From an uncultured Clostridia bacterium (lineage in GTDB: Bacteria > Bacillota > Clostridia > UMGS1883): a stretch of 64,000 bases of DNA. Of this stretch, positions 50,411-60,553 are shown in pieces; positions within the stretch are counted from its first letter, which is position 1, and each line of letters opens with the position of its first letter. The notes under the pieces are model-generated. The model searched no databases. It had not been told where the DNA came from and saw nothing but the letters and a program-made list of their open reading frames with translations. The stretch covers positions 62,001 to 126,000 of the forward strand of contig CAKSFM010000004.1 of NCBI GenBank assembly GCA_934454525.1, given 5' to 3'. The position numbers were made by a program, and so were the translations under genes.

Positions 50411-51034
50411 TCAGTCCCGGCTTGACATCATTTCGCGGTATCTTCCGGGAGTTACGCGATACATTTTCTTGAAAGCGCGCATATATGCCTGCACTGTTCC
50501 GAAACCGGCTTTTTCGGCAATTTCGTTTACCGTGAAATCCTCATCAAGAAGCAGCGGCATGGTAACATTTACCCTGAACCTGTTAATGTACCTGCCTATT
50601 CCGATGCCGCAGCCCTTATTGAAAAGCTCCGTTAATCTCGGCTGAGGTATGCCGGTTATATCTGCCACCATTGCTGCGCTCAGCTGAGGGTCACCATAGT
50701 TTTTCTCAATAAATCCGACAGCCTTTTTCAGCATTGCTTCATCTGAGTGCACTCTGGATGTTTTCATACGCGCGCAGATGTCACGCGTAACCTCTTCTGC
50801 CACAACACTTGGTGCGGAATCCGTCATTTTCTGTATCAGTTCTATCTCATCATAGAAAAATCCGCGGATTTCTCTGTTCATTTTCCGCACCGCTTCAACA
50901 AAGAGAACAATCGTGTACGACTCAGCATAGCTTTTTATGCTCAGCTTGCTGTAAATGTCGTCAATCATTTCCTTTGCTTTAACACATTCTCCGTTTTTCA
51001 AAAATCCATATAAAATATTTATTCGCTCAATCAT
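50411..51034 (-). CDS. AraC-type HTH protein
   Basis: A 207-residue protein with a helical N-terminal region (about 1-100, no recognised domain) and a C-terminal AraC HTH (LSAAMVADITGIPQPRLTEL, FTVNEIAEKAGFGTVQAYMR, then FKKMYRVTPGRYREM). The start overlaps the stop of the S41 protease gene (ATGA), so it is translationally coupled to a secreted protease. That coupling suggests a role in envelope control, but no target is visible. Confidence 0.82.
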   Translation of the reverse strand: MIERINILYGFLKNGECVKAKEMIDDIYSKLSIKSYAESYTIVLFVEAVRKMNREIRGFFYDEIELIQKMTDSAPSVVAEEVTRDICARMKTSRVHSDEAMLKKAVGFIEKNYGDPQLSAAMVADITGIPQPRLTELFNKGCGIGIGRYINRFRVNVTMPLLLDEDFTVNEIAEKAGFGTVQAYMRAFKKMYRVTPGRYREMMSSRD

Positions 51035-52536
51035 TTCAAATTCTTCAAATATTCCGTAGCCTTTGCCAATTGATTATCATTCGTTTTATAAAAATCATAC
51101 GATATATCGTTCAAATACAGATACTCATAAAATCCCGGTACACCGCTTGCATCATACCCGAGACGCAGCTGCATACTGCGGACTGCCGCCGCCGTATCTT
51201 CATTAAAGATTTCGTCGGGTTCTTCGTCAAAAAACCCGAGTGCATTCAGCCGCTGCTCAAGCGCCAGCGTCATTTTTCCTCCGGACGCACCCTCTTCCAC
51301 CTTATCAAAATCAATTTTTTCAAATGTGCTTTCATCAATTTTTACCGAATCGTTTTCCACTTCAATGTCAGGTGTTATCCCGATTGTATTCACACGTTCA
51401 CCCTTTATTGAATAAAACTCACCGAAGGTGTACTTCATTCCGGCGCCTGTCAGAAGACGCGACAAAACCTGCATACTTCCCTTTCCGTACGTCTTTGTGC
51501 CAAGTATTTTGGCAGCTCCTCTTCCCTGAAATGCCATTGAAAGAAATTCGCTTGCCGACGCGCTGTTCTCATTAACCAAAACCACAATATTCAGCTTCGG
51601 AGCATTATAATTGGTTGAATACACAAATTTGTTCTTTTCCGAATCCTTGTATCGCAGCTCGCCGAGTTTGCCCGCGCTTATAAATATATTTGCAATTGCC
51701 AGCGCTGCATCAAGATCGCCGCCGGGATTGTTGCGCAGATCAAGCACAAGCTTCTTTATCTTGTTTTTCTGCAGTTCGTCAACATAAGCCTGAACCTCAT
51801 CGGGCGAATTTTTTGAAAACTCGGTAAGCTTTAAATAGCCTGTATCATCACCGAGCATTTTCGTTTCCGTGTGCTTAACGGCTACGGGAGCACGTGTGCA
51901 AACCGTTTTAAAGGTTGTATCTCCTCTTCGCAGCTCAATTTCAACATCGCTCCCCGTTTCACCCACAACAAGACTGCGGACATCAGCCGTTGTCATTCCC
52001 TCTGTTGATGTTCCGTTCACGCCTATGATATAATCACCCTCGGCGATTCCTGCCCTTGCAGACGGTGAACCATCATATACAGACAGCACAGCAACGCCGT
52101 TATCATTCTGCGTTATTACAACGCCTATTCCCGAAAATTCACCGGAAATATCCTCCGTCATTGCCTTGTATTCATCGGGAGTATAAAACACTGCGTGTTT
52201 ATCGTCCAAGCGATTAATCATTGCTTTAACCGCAGAATTAACGTCAAAGCCTCCGTTGTCTATAGTATCACAGATAACCGAAAAAAGCAGTTCTTCATCA
52301 GTAATTCCATAGTAAAAATTATCGGCAATTGTATGAGCATATGCCTTAATCATGCTTTTCTGCATATAGTTGGAATAAGCTTCAACCTTTTCCATCGGAT
52401 CTTCCGCCGGCTGAGCACTGTCAGCTGCCTGCGGCGGAGATGTTGTCTGTTCCTCCGCAAATACGGAAGGTGCGCACAGAATCATCGCCGCTGCCGTCAG
52501 CAGCGCAAACAGTCTGTTTTTAAATTTATAAGCCAC
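51031..52536 (-). CDS. S41-family C-terminal processing protease with PDZ and peptidoglycan-binding domain
   Basis: A 501-residue secreted or signal-anchored protease (signal LFALLTAAAMILCAPSVFA). A PDZ domain follows (SGIGVVITQNDNGVAVLSVY, GIAEGDYIIGVNG). The catalytic Ser lies in VNENSASASEFLSMA and the Lys in GTKTYGKGSMQV. A C-terminal peptidoglycan-binding-like domain (LEQRLNALGFFDEEPDEIFN, AVRSMQLRLGYDASG) is typical of clostridial CtpB relatives. The start is GTG with AAAGGAG 9 nt upstream. Confidence 0.92.
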   Translation of the reverse strand: MAYKFKNRLFALLTAAAMILCAPSVFAEEQTTSPPQAADSAQPAEDPMEKVEAYSNYMQKSMIKAYAHTIADNFYYGITDEELLFSVICDTIDNGGFDVNSAVKAMINRLDDKHAVFYTPDEYKAMTEDISGEFSGIGVVITQNDNGVAVLSVYDGSPSARAGIAEGDYIIGVNGTSTEGMTTADVRSLVVGETGSDVEIELRRGDTTFKTVCTRAPVAVKHTETKMLGDDTGYLKLTEFSKNSPDEVQAYVDELQKNKIKKLVLDLRNNPGGDLDAALAIANIFISAGKLGELRYKDSEKNKFVYSTNYNAPKLNIVVLVNENSASASEFLSMAFQGRGAAKILGTKTYGKGSMQVLSRLLTGAGMKYTFGEFYSIKGERVNTIGITPDIEVENDSVKIDESTFEKIDFDKVEEGASGGKMTLALEQRLNALGFFDEEPDEIFNEDTAAAVRSMQLRLGYDASGVPGFYEYLYLNDISYDFYKTNDNQLAKATEYLKNLK

Positions 52537-52572
52537 TTTGGCACTCTCCTTTCAACATCGGCGATATCGCTC

Positions 52573-54264
52573 TCACATTTTTTCCGGGGCGTTTACTCCG
52601 AGCAGCCTGAGTACATTTCCGATTACAACACGCGTACTTTCAATAAGCAGCAGCCTTGCATGCATAAGCTTTTCTTCCTCGTCACGCACACGGCAGGCAT
52701 TATAGAATGAATGGAAATGCGATGCGACATCTATTACATATCTTGTCAGATTGCTTGGTTCAAAGCTTTCGGCAGCTGAGCGGATTTCTTCGGGCAGCCT
52801 TGCCAGCTGATACAAAAGCTCAAGCTCTTCTTTTTTATTAAGAAGTGACATATCGGTATTTTCTGCTTTCGGAATTTCAGTTCCGTTCTCTTTCAGGATA
52901 CGAATAATCGAACAAATTCTCGCATAAGCATACTGAACATAGAACACGGGGTTTTCGTTTGACTGGCTCACCGCGAGGTCGAGATCGAAATCCATATGGC
53001 TGCCTGCCGCGCGCATATTAAAGAAGAAACGTGCTGCATCAACTCCGATATCCTCTATCAGATCGGCAAGCGTTATCATTTTTCCCGTACGCTTGCTCAT
53101 GCGCGCAATTTCACCTCCGCGCATAAGGCGCACAAGCTGAATAATAAGCACCTTCAATCGGGCACCGTCAATTCCGACGGCCTCCATCGCACCTTTCATT
53201 CTGGCAATATGCCCATGATGATCCGCACCCCAAATGTTAATCGCAAGGTCAAAATTCCTGTCACGCAGCTTATTGATGTGATAAGCTATATCTGCTGCAA
53301 AATATGTCGGAATTCCGTTTGCACGAACAAGCACATCATCCTTTGCATTTTCTTTATCATCACAGAACTGCGAGGATTTTATCCAAAGCGCTCCGTCTTT
53401 TTCATATGTCATCCCGCACTGCTTAAGCTTTTCAACAGCTTCCTTAACCTTGCCGCTGTTATGCAGTGTGCTTTCCGAAAACCATACATCGTAATTTATT
53501 CTGTATTCACCGAGCGTTTTCTTCAGCGCGGCAATATTCAGCGGAAGCGCGTAGTCTATAAGCGCCTGCTTGCGCTCCTCCTCGCTTTTTTCCAAAAGAC
53601 CGCTTCCGAAGTTATCTATATAATTCTGCGCATGAACCTTTATATCATCGCCCTGATAGCCGTCCTCGGGGAATTCAACCGCGTCCTCACCTTGCAGGAG
53701 CTGAATATAACGTGCCGAAAGGCTTCTGCCGAACTTGTCAATCTGAGCGCCGGCATCGTTGATATAAAATTCCTTTGTTACTTTCCAGCCGGCAGCAGAA
53801 AGCACATTTGCAAGTGTGTCACCCAATGCTCCGCCGCGCGCGTTCCCCATGTGCATCGGACCTGTCGGATTGGCGCTGACGAACTCAACCACAACGCTTT
53901 TTCCGTTTGCTATATCAATGCTTCCGTAGCTTTCGCCCTCTGCTTCTATTTCCGAAAGAGTGTTATAAAGATAACTTTCATCAAGATAAAAGTTAATAAA
54001 CCCCGGACCGGCAATCTCGATTTTTTCCGCACCGAGAGCTTTGCCGTCAATATTTTCCGTGATTTTTTCCGCTATCATGCGCGGAGCGCTGTGCGCCGCG
54101 CGCGCGAGCAGCATGGCAATATTCACGGCATAATCGCCGTGACCCTTATCTTTTGGGGTTTCAACGGCAAAATCGGGAATTTCTATTCCCTCGTAAGCTT
54201 TCTGTGCAGCCTCTTTCACCGCGCTGTATATTTCCGATTTTTTCTTATATAGCGTGTTTGCCAT
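52573..54264 (-). CDS. argS: Arginyl-tRNA synthetase
   Basis: Charges tRNA(Arg). The 563-residue class I enzyme has SANPTGPMHMGNARGGALGD with the HIGH-like HMGN, RANGIPTYFAADIAYHINKL, the KMSKS-like RMSKRTGKMITL, and the DALR anticodon-binding end (YVIDVASHFHSFYNACRV). The ATG at 54264 follows AAAGGA. It lies 20 bp after the DUF1934 gene. Confidence 0.94.
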   Translation of the reverse strand: MANTLYKKKSEIYSAVKEAAQKAYEGIEIPDFAVETPKDKGHGDYAVNIAMLLARAAHSAPRMIAEKITENIDGKALGAEKIEIAGPGFINFYLDESYLYNTLSEIEAEGESYGSIDIANGKSVVVEFVSANPTGPMHMGNARGGALGDTLANVLSAAGWKVTKEFYINDAGAQIDKFGRSLSARYIQLLQGEDAVEFPEDGYQGDDIKVHAQNYIDNFGSGLLEKSEEERKQALIDYALPLNIAALKKTLGEYRINYDVWFSESTLHNSGKVKEAVEKLKQCGMTYEKDGALWIKSSQFCDDKENAKDDVLVRANGIPTYFAADIAYHINKLRDRNFDLAINIWGADHHGHIARMKGAMEAVGIDGARLKVLIIQLVRLMRGGEIARMSKRTGKMITLADLIEDIGVDAARFFFNMRAAGSHMDFDLDLAVSQSNENPVFYVQYAYARICSIIRILKENGTEIPKAENTDMSLLNKKEELELLYQLARLPEEIRSAAESFEPSNLTRYVIDVASHFHSFYNACRVRDEEEKLMHARLLLIESTRVVIGNVLRLLGVNAPEKM

Positions 54265-54284
54265 TATCTTCCGTCCTTTCGCTG

Positions 54285-54704
54285 TCACACACGCACATTC
54301 AGCGATATACCGTTATGCGTCTGTGCAACATTATTTATATCCATAATATAGTCAATGTCAATATTGCCGCCGTTTTCATCAATTGCAACACTCACATCGT
54401 TGGCGGTTACGGTAATTGTAAAATCACCGTACGGCGTTTCGTAATGACCGATATGACACTGACCCTTTTCAAAAATCATGTGCGTGTTAGTCTGACCGCG
54501 GCGCATCATTGTGACCGTTCCGTCAGGACTGATTTTCAGCGTGGTGCGGCACTTTTCAAGTCCGGCAAGCTCACCTTCGTTATAACTCAGATAAAACTTT
54601 CCGTTTTTATTGTAAAAGCTGCCCTGTGTTGTCATCTCAAGGCTGTCACTGTCACCGTCAAGCTCCTGAGAGCCTTTAATTGAAATATAAACATCCTTTT
54701 TCAT
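54285..54704 (-). CDS. DUF1934 (YwiB-like) protein
   Basis: A 139-residue beta-barrel protein of the DUF1934/calycin-like family: SIKGSQELDGDSDSLEMTTQ, YLSYNEGELAGLEKCRTTLK, MMRRGQTNTHMIFEKGQ and TPYGDFTITV. Function is unknown; it is commonly next to argS in Firmicutes, as here. The start overlaps the murI stop by 4 bp. Confidence 0.88.
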   Translation of the reverse strand: MKKDVYISIKGSQELDGDSDSLEMTTQGSFYNKNGKFYLSYNEGELAGLEKCRTTLKISPDGTVTMMRRGQTNTHMIFEKGQCHIGHYETPYGDFTITVTANDVSVAIDENGGNIDIDYIMDINNVAQTHNGISLNVRV

Positions 54705-55510
54705 TCGGAAAATGCCTCCGTCCTGCGCACCTTGGTATTAAGCGGACAGCCGAGAAAAATGCTCCCCAACTCCACAAAATTCTCAACCGAGTCCGAAACA
54801 TAAAACTCGCTTTTACCGCCCTCCGCCTTTTCACACAGTGCATTTTGTGCTTCCAGATATTCCCGTGCGCTCTTCGCCGCCATTGCACCCGGACTGACAA
54901 GCTTCACTCCGCTTCCCATTATATCAGAAATAATACCCTCAAGCAAGGGGTAATGTGTGCATCCCATGATAAGTGTATCCACGCCTTCCGCTTTCAGGGG
55001 TTCAAGGTAATCTGCGGCAATAAGGCGGGCTGCTTCGCTCTGTGCATATCCGTTTTCAACGAGCGGAACAAACATCGGGCAGGCATTCGAGAACACCTTT
55101 GTCTGCGGTGAAATGCTATGAATTATTTCCCCGTATTTTCCGCTTTTGACTGTTACAGATGTGCCGATTACGCCGATGCGGCTGTTTTTTGTGAGCCGCA
55201 GCGCTTCATGGCAGGCGCTTTCCAAAACGCCCATTATTTTTATATCGTAATTTCCTGTAAGAGCCGGCAGGGCAACACTGCTCGCCGTTCCGCAGGCAGC
55301 TATTATCAGCTTTATATCGTGCTTAAGCAAAAATTCAATATCTTCTTTTGTATAACGGATTATCGTTTCGCGGCTGCGGTTTCCGTACGGCACTCTGCCG
55401 GTATCTCCAAAATAGATTATATCTTCTCCGGGCATAACCTGCATTACCTGTCTTACGGTTGTAAGTCCGCCGAGTCCGCTGTCAAACACTCCGATAGGGC
55501 GATTATCCAT
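54701..55510 (-). CDS. murI: Glutamate racemase
   Basis: Makes D-glutamate for peptidoglycan. The 269-residue protein has IGVFDSGLGGLTTVRQVM, IIYFGDTGRVPYGNRSRETI, and the two catalytic Cys in AACGTASSVALP (usually AACNTAS, so Asn is Gly here) and GCTHYPLLEGII. The cofactor-independent Cys pair is intact. Confidence 0.93.
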   Translation of the reverse strand: MDNRPIGVFDSGLGGLTTVRQVMQVMPGEDIIYFGDTGRVPYGNRSRETIIRYTKEDIEFLLKHDIKLIIAACGTASSVALPALTGNYDIKIMGVLESACHEALRLTKNSRIGVIGTSVTVKSGKYGEIIHSISPQTKVFSNACPMFVPLVENGYAQSEAARLIAADYLEPLKAEGVDTLIMGCTHYPLLEGIISDIMGSGVKLVSPGAMAAKSAREYLEAQNALCEKAEGGKSEFYVSDSVENFVELGSIFLGCPLNTKVRRTEAFSE

Positions 55511-55526
55511 TTAACTTCTGTCCTTT

Positions 55527-57056
55527 TTATTTAATCAGGCTTTCACCCGTCATTTCAGCCGGCTTTTCAAGCTTCATAAGCTCGAGCATTGTCGGAGCAA
55601 TATCCGCAAGTCTGCCGCCGCTGCGAAGCTCGCAGTCAGTGCCTGCAACAATGAAAGGCACCGGATTAGTCGTATGCGCCGTAAACACATCATGCGTTAC
55701 GGGGTCAATCATCTGGTCAGCATTTCCGTGATCTGCGGTTACGCACACCGTTCCACCCTGAGCAAGCACCGCGTCAATAACCTTGCCCATACATTCGTCA
55801 ACCGTTTCAACTGCTTTTACCGCGCAGTCAAACACGCCTGTGTGACCGACCATATCGCAGTTTGCATAGTTGAGAATGATCGCGTCATATTTTCCGCTGT
55901 TAATGCGCTTGAGAACCTCATCCGTAACCTCGTAAGCGCTCATTTCAGGCTTAAGGTCATATGTTGCAACCTTGGGTGACGGAATAAGTGCACGATCCTC
56001 GTTTTCATAAGGAGCTTCAACTCCGCCGTTAAAGAAGAAGGTCACATGGGCGTATTTCTCCGTTTCGGCAATTCTGAGCTGGCTGAGCCCTTTATTTGAA
56101 ATATATTCTCCGAACGTGTTTTTAAGTTCTTCAGGTTTAAATGCAACATCAACATTCGGCATTTTTGCATCATACTGCGTCATGCATACATAGTGAACAG
56201 GGAAAAATCCGTTTTTGCGCTTGAAGCCTTCAAAATCTCCGTCAACAAATGTGCGCGTAATTTCGCGTGCGCGGTCCGGGCGGAAATTGAAGCAGATAAC
56301 GCTGTCATTTTCCGAGATTTTTGCATCGTCCGCAATAACAGTCGGAACGACGAATTCATCGGTAACACCGGCATCGTATGATTTCTGAATTGCCTCAACC
56401 GCGGATTTTTCCTTAACGCCCTCGCCGTAAACAAGCGCGGCATATGCCTTTTCAACGCGCTCCCAGCGATTGTCACGATCCATTGCATAGTATCTGCCGG
56501 AAAGAGTGCCGATTTTTCCTACTCCAAGCTCTTTCATTTTTTCTTCAAGCTGCTTAACATATTCAATTCCGCTTGTGGGGGAAACGTCACGGCCGTCCAT
56601 AAATCCGTGAACAAACACCTTTGTAAGTCCGCTGCGCTTAGCAAGCTCCAGAAGCGCAAACATATGTGTTATATGGCTATGTACGCCGCCGTCTGACAAA
56701 AGTCCGTAAATATGAAGCGCACTGCCGTGCTTTTTGCAGTTCTCAACAGCCTTTAAAAACGCATCGTTTTCAAAGAAATCTCCGTCTCCTATTGCCTTTG
56801 TTATTCTCGTAAGCTCCTGATATACTATTCTGCCGGCACCGATATTCGTATGCCCGACCTCGCTGTTACCCATCTGACCGTTCGGAAGTCCTACGTCAAG
56901 TCCGCTTGCATTAATGAGCGTGTGCGGATATTTTTCAAGCAGCTTATCCATAACGGGGGTTTTAGCCGCATATATAGCGTTTCCTTCAGTGTTTGCACTG
57001 TATCCGTATCCGTCGAGAATCATAAGCATTACAAGCTTTTTATTTGTTGAAGCCAT
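55527..57056 (-). CDS. gpmI: 2,3-bisphosphoglycerate-independent phosphoglycerate mutase
   Basis: Interconverts 3- and 2-phosphoglycerate. The 509-residue Mn-dependent enzyme has MILDGYGYSANTEGNAI, the phospho-Ser site MGNSEVGHTNIGAGR, HGFMDGRDVSPTSG and VTADHGNADQM, the alkaline-phosphatase-superfamily metal ligands. The ATG at 57056 has AAGGAG 12 nt upstream; a TTG at 57065 directly abuts that site. It follows tpiA across a strong terminator. Confidence 0.94.
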   Translation of the reverse strand: MASTNKKLVMLMILDGYGYSANTEGNAIYAAKTPVMDKLLEKYPHTLINASGLDVGLPNGQMGNSEVGHTNIGAGRIVYQELTRITKAIGDGDFFENDAFLKAVENCKKHGSALHIYGLLSDGGVHSHITHMFALLELAKRSGLTKVFVHGFMDGRDVSPTSGIEYVKQLEEKMKELGVGKIGTLSGRYYAMDRDNRWERVEKAYAALVYGEGVKEKSAVEAIQKSYDAGVTDEFVVPTVIADDAKISENDSVICFNFRPDRAREITRTFVDGDFEGFKRKNGFFPVHYVCMTQYDAKMPNVDVAFKPEELKNTFGEYISNKGLSQLRIAETEKYAHVTFFFNGGVEAPYENEDRALIPSPKVATYDLKPEMSAYEVTDEVLKRINSGKYDAIILNYANCDMVGHTGVFDCAVKAVETVDECMGKVIDAVLAQGGTVCVTADHGNADQMIDPVTHDVFTAHTTNPVPFIVAGTDCELRSGGRLADIAPTMLELMKLEKPAEMTGESLIK

Positions 57057-57111
57057 CAGGCTCAACTCCTTTCTTTGTGGTAAAATTGCGACATATGCGC
57101 AGTCTCAAAAA

Positions 57112-57141
57112 CGGGGCTGTAAAAATATTTTTACAGCCCCG
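57112..57141 (-). terminator. Intrinsic terminator between tpiA and gpmI
   Basis: A perfect 30-bp palindrome (15-bp arms, minimal loop), GC-rich at the base, followed on the minus strand by GTTTTTGAG. It lies 12 bp after the tpiA stop, so gpmI would be expressed less than pgk and tpiA, or from its own promoter. Confidence 0.9.
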
Positions 57142-57153
57142 AAGGTTTGTTTC

Positions 57154-57900
57154 TCAGGCATTGCAGATAATTGAAAAATCATCGGGTTTGAGGCTTGCGC
57201 CGCCTACAAGACCGCCGTCAATATCGCTCATTGCGAACAGCTCCGCAGCACACGCCTTATTTACGCTGCCGCCGTAAAGGATACGGATTGAATCGGCAGT
57301 TTCCTTATCATAGATACCCTCCAGGCATTTGCGGATATCGCCGCAAACTTCGTTTGCCTGTTCACTTGTTGCAACCTTGCCCGTGCCGATTGCCCAGATA
57401 GGCTCGTAAGCAACAACGATTTTAACAGCGTCCTCTTTGGAAATTCCGCGGAAAGCAATTTTTATCTGACTGCGGATAAAATCAAATGTGATTCCGTCCT
57501 CACGCTGTTTAAGCGACTCACCGCAGCAAACAACGGGAATAAGGTCATACTTGAGCGCCTGAATAATTTTTGCGTTAACAGTATCATCGGTTTCCGCAAA
57601 GTATTCTCTTCTTTCACTGTGACCGATTATAACATATTCAACACCAAGCTCCTTAAGCATAGCCGCACTTACTTCGCCTGTGAAAGCGCCCTTATCTTCA
57701 AAATGCATATTCTGAGCGCCTATTTTAATATTGCTCCCCTCAGCAGCCTTAATTGCATCGGGCAGGCACACAAACGTCGGGCAGATAAGAACATCATTTT
57801 TGCAGCCCGCAGTTTTTTCCTTAAGTTCATTTATCATTGCGGCAGCCTGAGAAGGTGTGTTGTTCATCTTCCAGTTGCCGGCAGCAAGAATCTTTCTCAT
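57154..57900 (-). CDS. tpiA: Triosephosphate isomerase
   Basis: Interconverts dihydroxyacetone phosphate and glyceraldehyde-3-phosphate. The 248-residue protein has [14 protein letters not shown] with the catalytic Lys, [12 protein letters not shown] (His), [15 protein letters not shown] (catalytic Glu, loop 6) and [15 protein letters not shown]. The ATG at 57900 has GGAG about 10 nt upstream. Confidence 0.96.
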   Translation of the reverse strand: MRKILAAGNWKMNNTPSQAAAMINELKEKTAGCKNDVLICPTFVCLPDAIKAAEGSNIKIGAQNMHFEDKGAFTGEVSAAMLKELGVEYVIIGHSERREYFAETDDTVNAKIIQALKYDLIPVVCCGESLKQREDGITFDFIRSQIKIAFRGISKEDAVKIVVAYEPIWAIGTGKVATSEQANEVCGDIRKCLEGIYDKETADSIRILYGGSVNKACAAELFAMSDIDGGLVGGASLKPDDFSIICNA

Positions 57901-57955
57901 AATCGTAAATCTCCAATCTTTCCGCAAAATATTAATTTATTAATTATACAACCGA

Positions 57956-59143
57956 TTATTTGTCCTGAAGCGCCGCAATACCGGGAAGCTCCTTGCCCTC
58001 AAGGAATTCAAGGCTTGCGCCGCCGCCGGTTGAAATATGCGTCATCTTATCGCCGAGACCTGCCTGATTTACAGCCGCAACGCTGTCACCGCCGCCGATA
58101 ACCGTTGTTGCGTCAATTTCAGCAAGAACCTTTGCAATTGCATTTGTTCCCTTTGCAAAATTCGGCATTTCGAACACGCCCATCGGTCCGTTCCATACAA
58201 CCGTCTTTGCTTTTCTGATAGCGTCGGAGAAAAGCTCAACCGTTTTAGGTCCGATATCAAGACCTTCCCAGCCTTTTTCAATCTGACCCTCGCCGACAAT
58301 TTTGCTTTCCGCATCGTTGCTGAACTCACGCGCAACAACTGTGTCAATGGGAAGAAGCAGCTTTGAGCCTGCCTTTGCCATCATTTCCTTTGCATAGTCA
58401 ATATAATCGGCTTCAAGAAGTGAATCACCAACCTCATAACCCTTTGCAGCCATGAAGGTGTAAGCCATGCCGCCGCCGATAATAAGCGTGTCAACCTTAT
58501 CGAGGAGGTTTTCTATAACACTGATTTTGCTTGAAACCTTGCTTCCGCCGAGAATTGCAACAAGCGGACGAACCGGATTGTTGACAGCATTTCCGAGGAA
58601 CTTGATTTCTTTCTGAATAAGGTAGCCGCAAACCGCCGGAAGATAGCTTGCAACGCCGACCGTTGAGCAGTGCGCACGATGAGCTGTTCCGAATGCGTCG
58701 TTTACGAATATATCCGCAAGGGAAGCAAGCTCCTTGCTGAATGCTTCAACATTTTTTGTTTCTTCCGCTCTGAAGCGTGTGTTTTCAAGAAGAACAACAT
58801 CGCCGTCTTTCATCTCTGCAACAGCCTTTTTCGCATTTTCGCCGACAACATTGTCATCAGCCGCAAAAACAACTTCTTTGCCGAGCTTTTCGGAAAGCCT
58901 TTTTGCAACGGGTGCGAGCGAAAATTCTTTTTTCGGCTCGCCCTTCGGCTTGCCCATATGTGAACAAAGGATAACCTTTGCACCCTTGTCAACAAGGTAT
59001 TTGATAGTAGGCATTGCACCCACAATTCTGTTTTCATCCGTTATATTTCCGTCAGCGTCAAGCGGTACGTTGAAATCGCAGCGCACCAAAACGCGCTTTC
59101 CGGAAACGTCAATGTCCTCAATAGTTTTCTTGTTCATCGTCAT
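57956..59143 (-). CDS. pgk: Phosphoglycerate kinase
   Basis: ATP-forming glycolytic kinase, 395 residues. [79 protein letters not shown] and the C-terminal [16 protein letters not shown] with [20 protein letters not shown] (kept as [16 protein letters not shown]) are all present. GAGGTG lies 7 nt before the ATG. First gene of the pgk-tpiA unit; no gap gene is adjacent. Confidence 0.97.
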   Translation of the reverse strand: MTMNKKTIEDIDVSGKRVLVRCDFNVPLDADGNITDENRIVGAMPTIKYLVDKGAKVILCSHMGKPKGEPKKEFSLAPVAKRLSEKLGKEVVFAADDNVVGENAKKAVAEMKDGDVVLLENTRFRAEETKNVEAFSKELASLADIFVNDAFGTAHRAHCSTVGVASYLPAVCGYLIQKEIKFLGNAVNNPVRPLVAILGGSKVSSKISVIENLLDKVDTLIIGGGMAYTFMAAKGYEVGDSLLEADYIDYAKEMMAKAGSKLLLPIDTVVAREFSNDAESKIVGEGQIEKGWEGLDIGPKTVELFSDAIRKAKTVVWNGPMGVFEMPNFAKGTNAIAKVLAEIDATTVIGGGDSVAAVNQAGLGDKMTHISTGGGASLEFLEGKELPGIAALQDK

Positions 59144-59198
59144 TGTGAATCACCTCATAAAAAAATCTTTTTTTAAAAGTCCTTTTCTTATCTATCTT

Positions 59199-59226
59199 AT
59201 TATACCACCGTTTGGGATAATTGCAA
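59199..59226 (-). promoter_or_regulatory. Promoter of pgk-tpiA
   Basis: On the minus strand TTGCAA (59226-59221), 16-bp spacer, perfect TATAAT (59204-59199), 55 bp upstream of the pgk ATG. Confidence 0.75.
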
Positions 59227-59259
59227 GCAAAATTTGACCTAAAAGTTCTAAGTTTACGA

Positions 59260-60156
59260 TTATTTAAAAATTTGTTTAAATATCCGCAGAAAATTCCCGT
59301 ACAAAATATCGCGGACAAGCTCCTCTTTGTAATTACTTTTCAGCATTTCCTCCGCAATATCGGCGGCATAATCCACACCGCAGCAGCTGTGCGGCAGGCA
59401 TGGGATTCCGTCAAAATCACTGCCCAGTCCGACGTTTTTTTCTCCTCCGAGTGACAAAAAGTGTTCAATATGCGAAAGCACCGCGCCCATTCCCTTGTCT
59501 CCGCCGAGGAAATCAACACAGAAATTTATCCCGGCAGCTCCGCCGTGCCTTATTATTTCCGCAAACTGCCCGTCCGTTATATTGCGTACAAATGCGCCGT
59601 TTACCGCCCGCGAATCCGAGTGGCTGCAAACAAACGGCTTTTCGGCAATTTCGCACACATCGTAAAATCCCTTATCACTCAGGTGCGACAAGTCAACAAC
59701 TATTCCGAGCCGCTCACATTCCCTCACAAGCCGTCTGCCGAAATCCGTAAGTCCTCCGCCTTGCGGAGACATTATTGATTCCCCTGCGGCGTTGTTGTTA
59801 TTCCATGTAATCGTCACAAGCCGCACTCCCATATCATAAAAACGGCGGACGGCTGCAAGATTTCCGCAGAATGCGTCCGCTCCCTCAAGCGCAAGAATCG
59901 CACCGCGGGGCGCCGTCAGCTGTTCACGGCTGAGCACCTCCGTCATTCCGAGAACACGCATAAGGCGGTGATATTTTCTTATATAGTGCCTTGCATGAGA
60001 ATACGCATATTCATTTTCGTGGCAAATTGCAAACACCTGAAGATATTTGCCGAACTGCTTTGCATCGGCAATCTTCAGGTGTCCGTCTCCCGTAAGCAGC
60101 TTTCCTGCCGTAACCGAATCGCAGTGACAGTCAAAAAGATTCAGCCTCAAAGGCAT
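59260..60156 (-). CDS. Membrane dipeptidase-like protein (peptidase M19)
   Basis: A 298-residue renal-dipeptidase-type amidohydrolase. Metal ligands: FDCHCDSV (HxD), ILALEGADAF (bridging Glu), VDLSHLSDKGFYDV, VCSHSDSRAV (His pair) and GLGSDFDGI (Asp). Relatives cleave dipeptides, including D-residue dipeptides. The start overlaps the yraN stop region by 26 bp, making it the last gene of the rplS-to-yraN run. Confidence 0.9.
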   Translation of the reverse strand: MPLRLNLFDCHCDSVTAGKLLTGDGHLKIADAKQFGKYLQVFAICHENEYAYSHARHYIRKYHRLMRVLGMTEVLSREQLTAPRGAILALEGADAFCGNLAAVRRFYDMGVRLVTITWNNNNAAGESIMSPQGGGLTDFGRRLVRECERLGIVVDLSHLSDKGFYDVCEIAEKPFVCSHSDSRAVNGAFVRNITDGQFAEIIRHGGAAGINFCVDFLGGDKGMGAVLSHIEHFLSLGGEKNVGLGSDFDGIPCLPHSCCGVDYAADIAEEMLKSNYKEELVRDILYGNFLRIFKQIFK

Positions 60157-60553
60157 TTTTAATCACCTCGGTTTTAATATTTACGAGTTTTCCGCCGATT
60201 TCATCGGCATTTATCAGAACTGCGTCAAAGCGCAGCGGTTCATCAAAAAGTTTATTTTGCTGCGCATAAAGCTCCGCTGTTTTCATAATTTTCCGCCGTT
60301 TCCGAAAATCAATTGTTTCAGCCGGGGCGGCAAGGCTGTTTGTCTTTCTCAAACGAACCTCAACAAAACAAATATATTCCCCGTCGCGCGCAATTATATC
60401 TATTTCTCCGCTTCTTGCGTAAAAATTCCGCTCAATAATTTTATATTTCATCTTTTTCAGCACACGCACAGCTTCATCTTCGCCGAGGTTTCCGCGGCTG
60501 CGCATTGCACCGTCAGACAAATTTTTTGATAAATGTTTTCCGATGAATTTCAC
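60131..60553 (-). CDS. yraN: UPF0102/YraN-family endonuclease-like protein
   Basis: A 140-residue protein with a restriction-endonuclease-like core: GEDEAVRVLKKMKYKIIERN, SGEIDIIARDGEYICFVEVR (the D..ExK-like site is here EVRLR) and FRKRRKIMKTAELY. Function is unproven. The start is GTG 60553 with AAAGGAG 10 nt upstream, inside the rnhB frame (41-bp overlap); the first 16 residues are not conserved, so ATG 60505 is an alternative. Confidence 0.85.
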   Translation of the reverse strand: MKFIGKHLSKNLSDGAMRSRGNLGEDEAVRVLKKMKYKIIERNFYARSGEIDIIARDGEYICFVEVRLRKTNSLAAPAETIDFRKRRKIMKTAELYAQQNKLFDEPLRFDAVLINADEIGGKLVNIKTEVIKNAFEAESF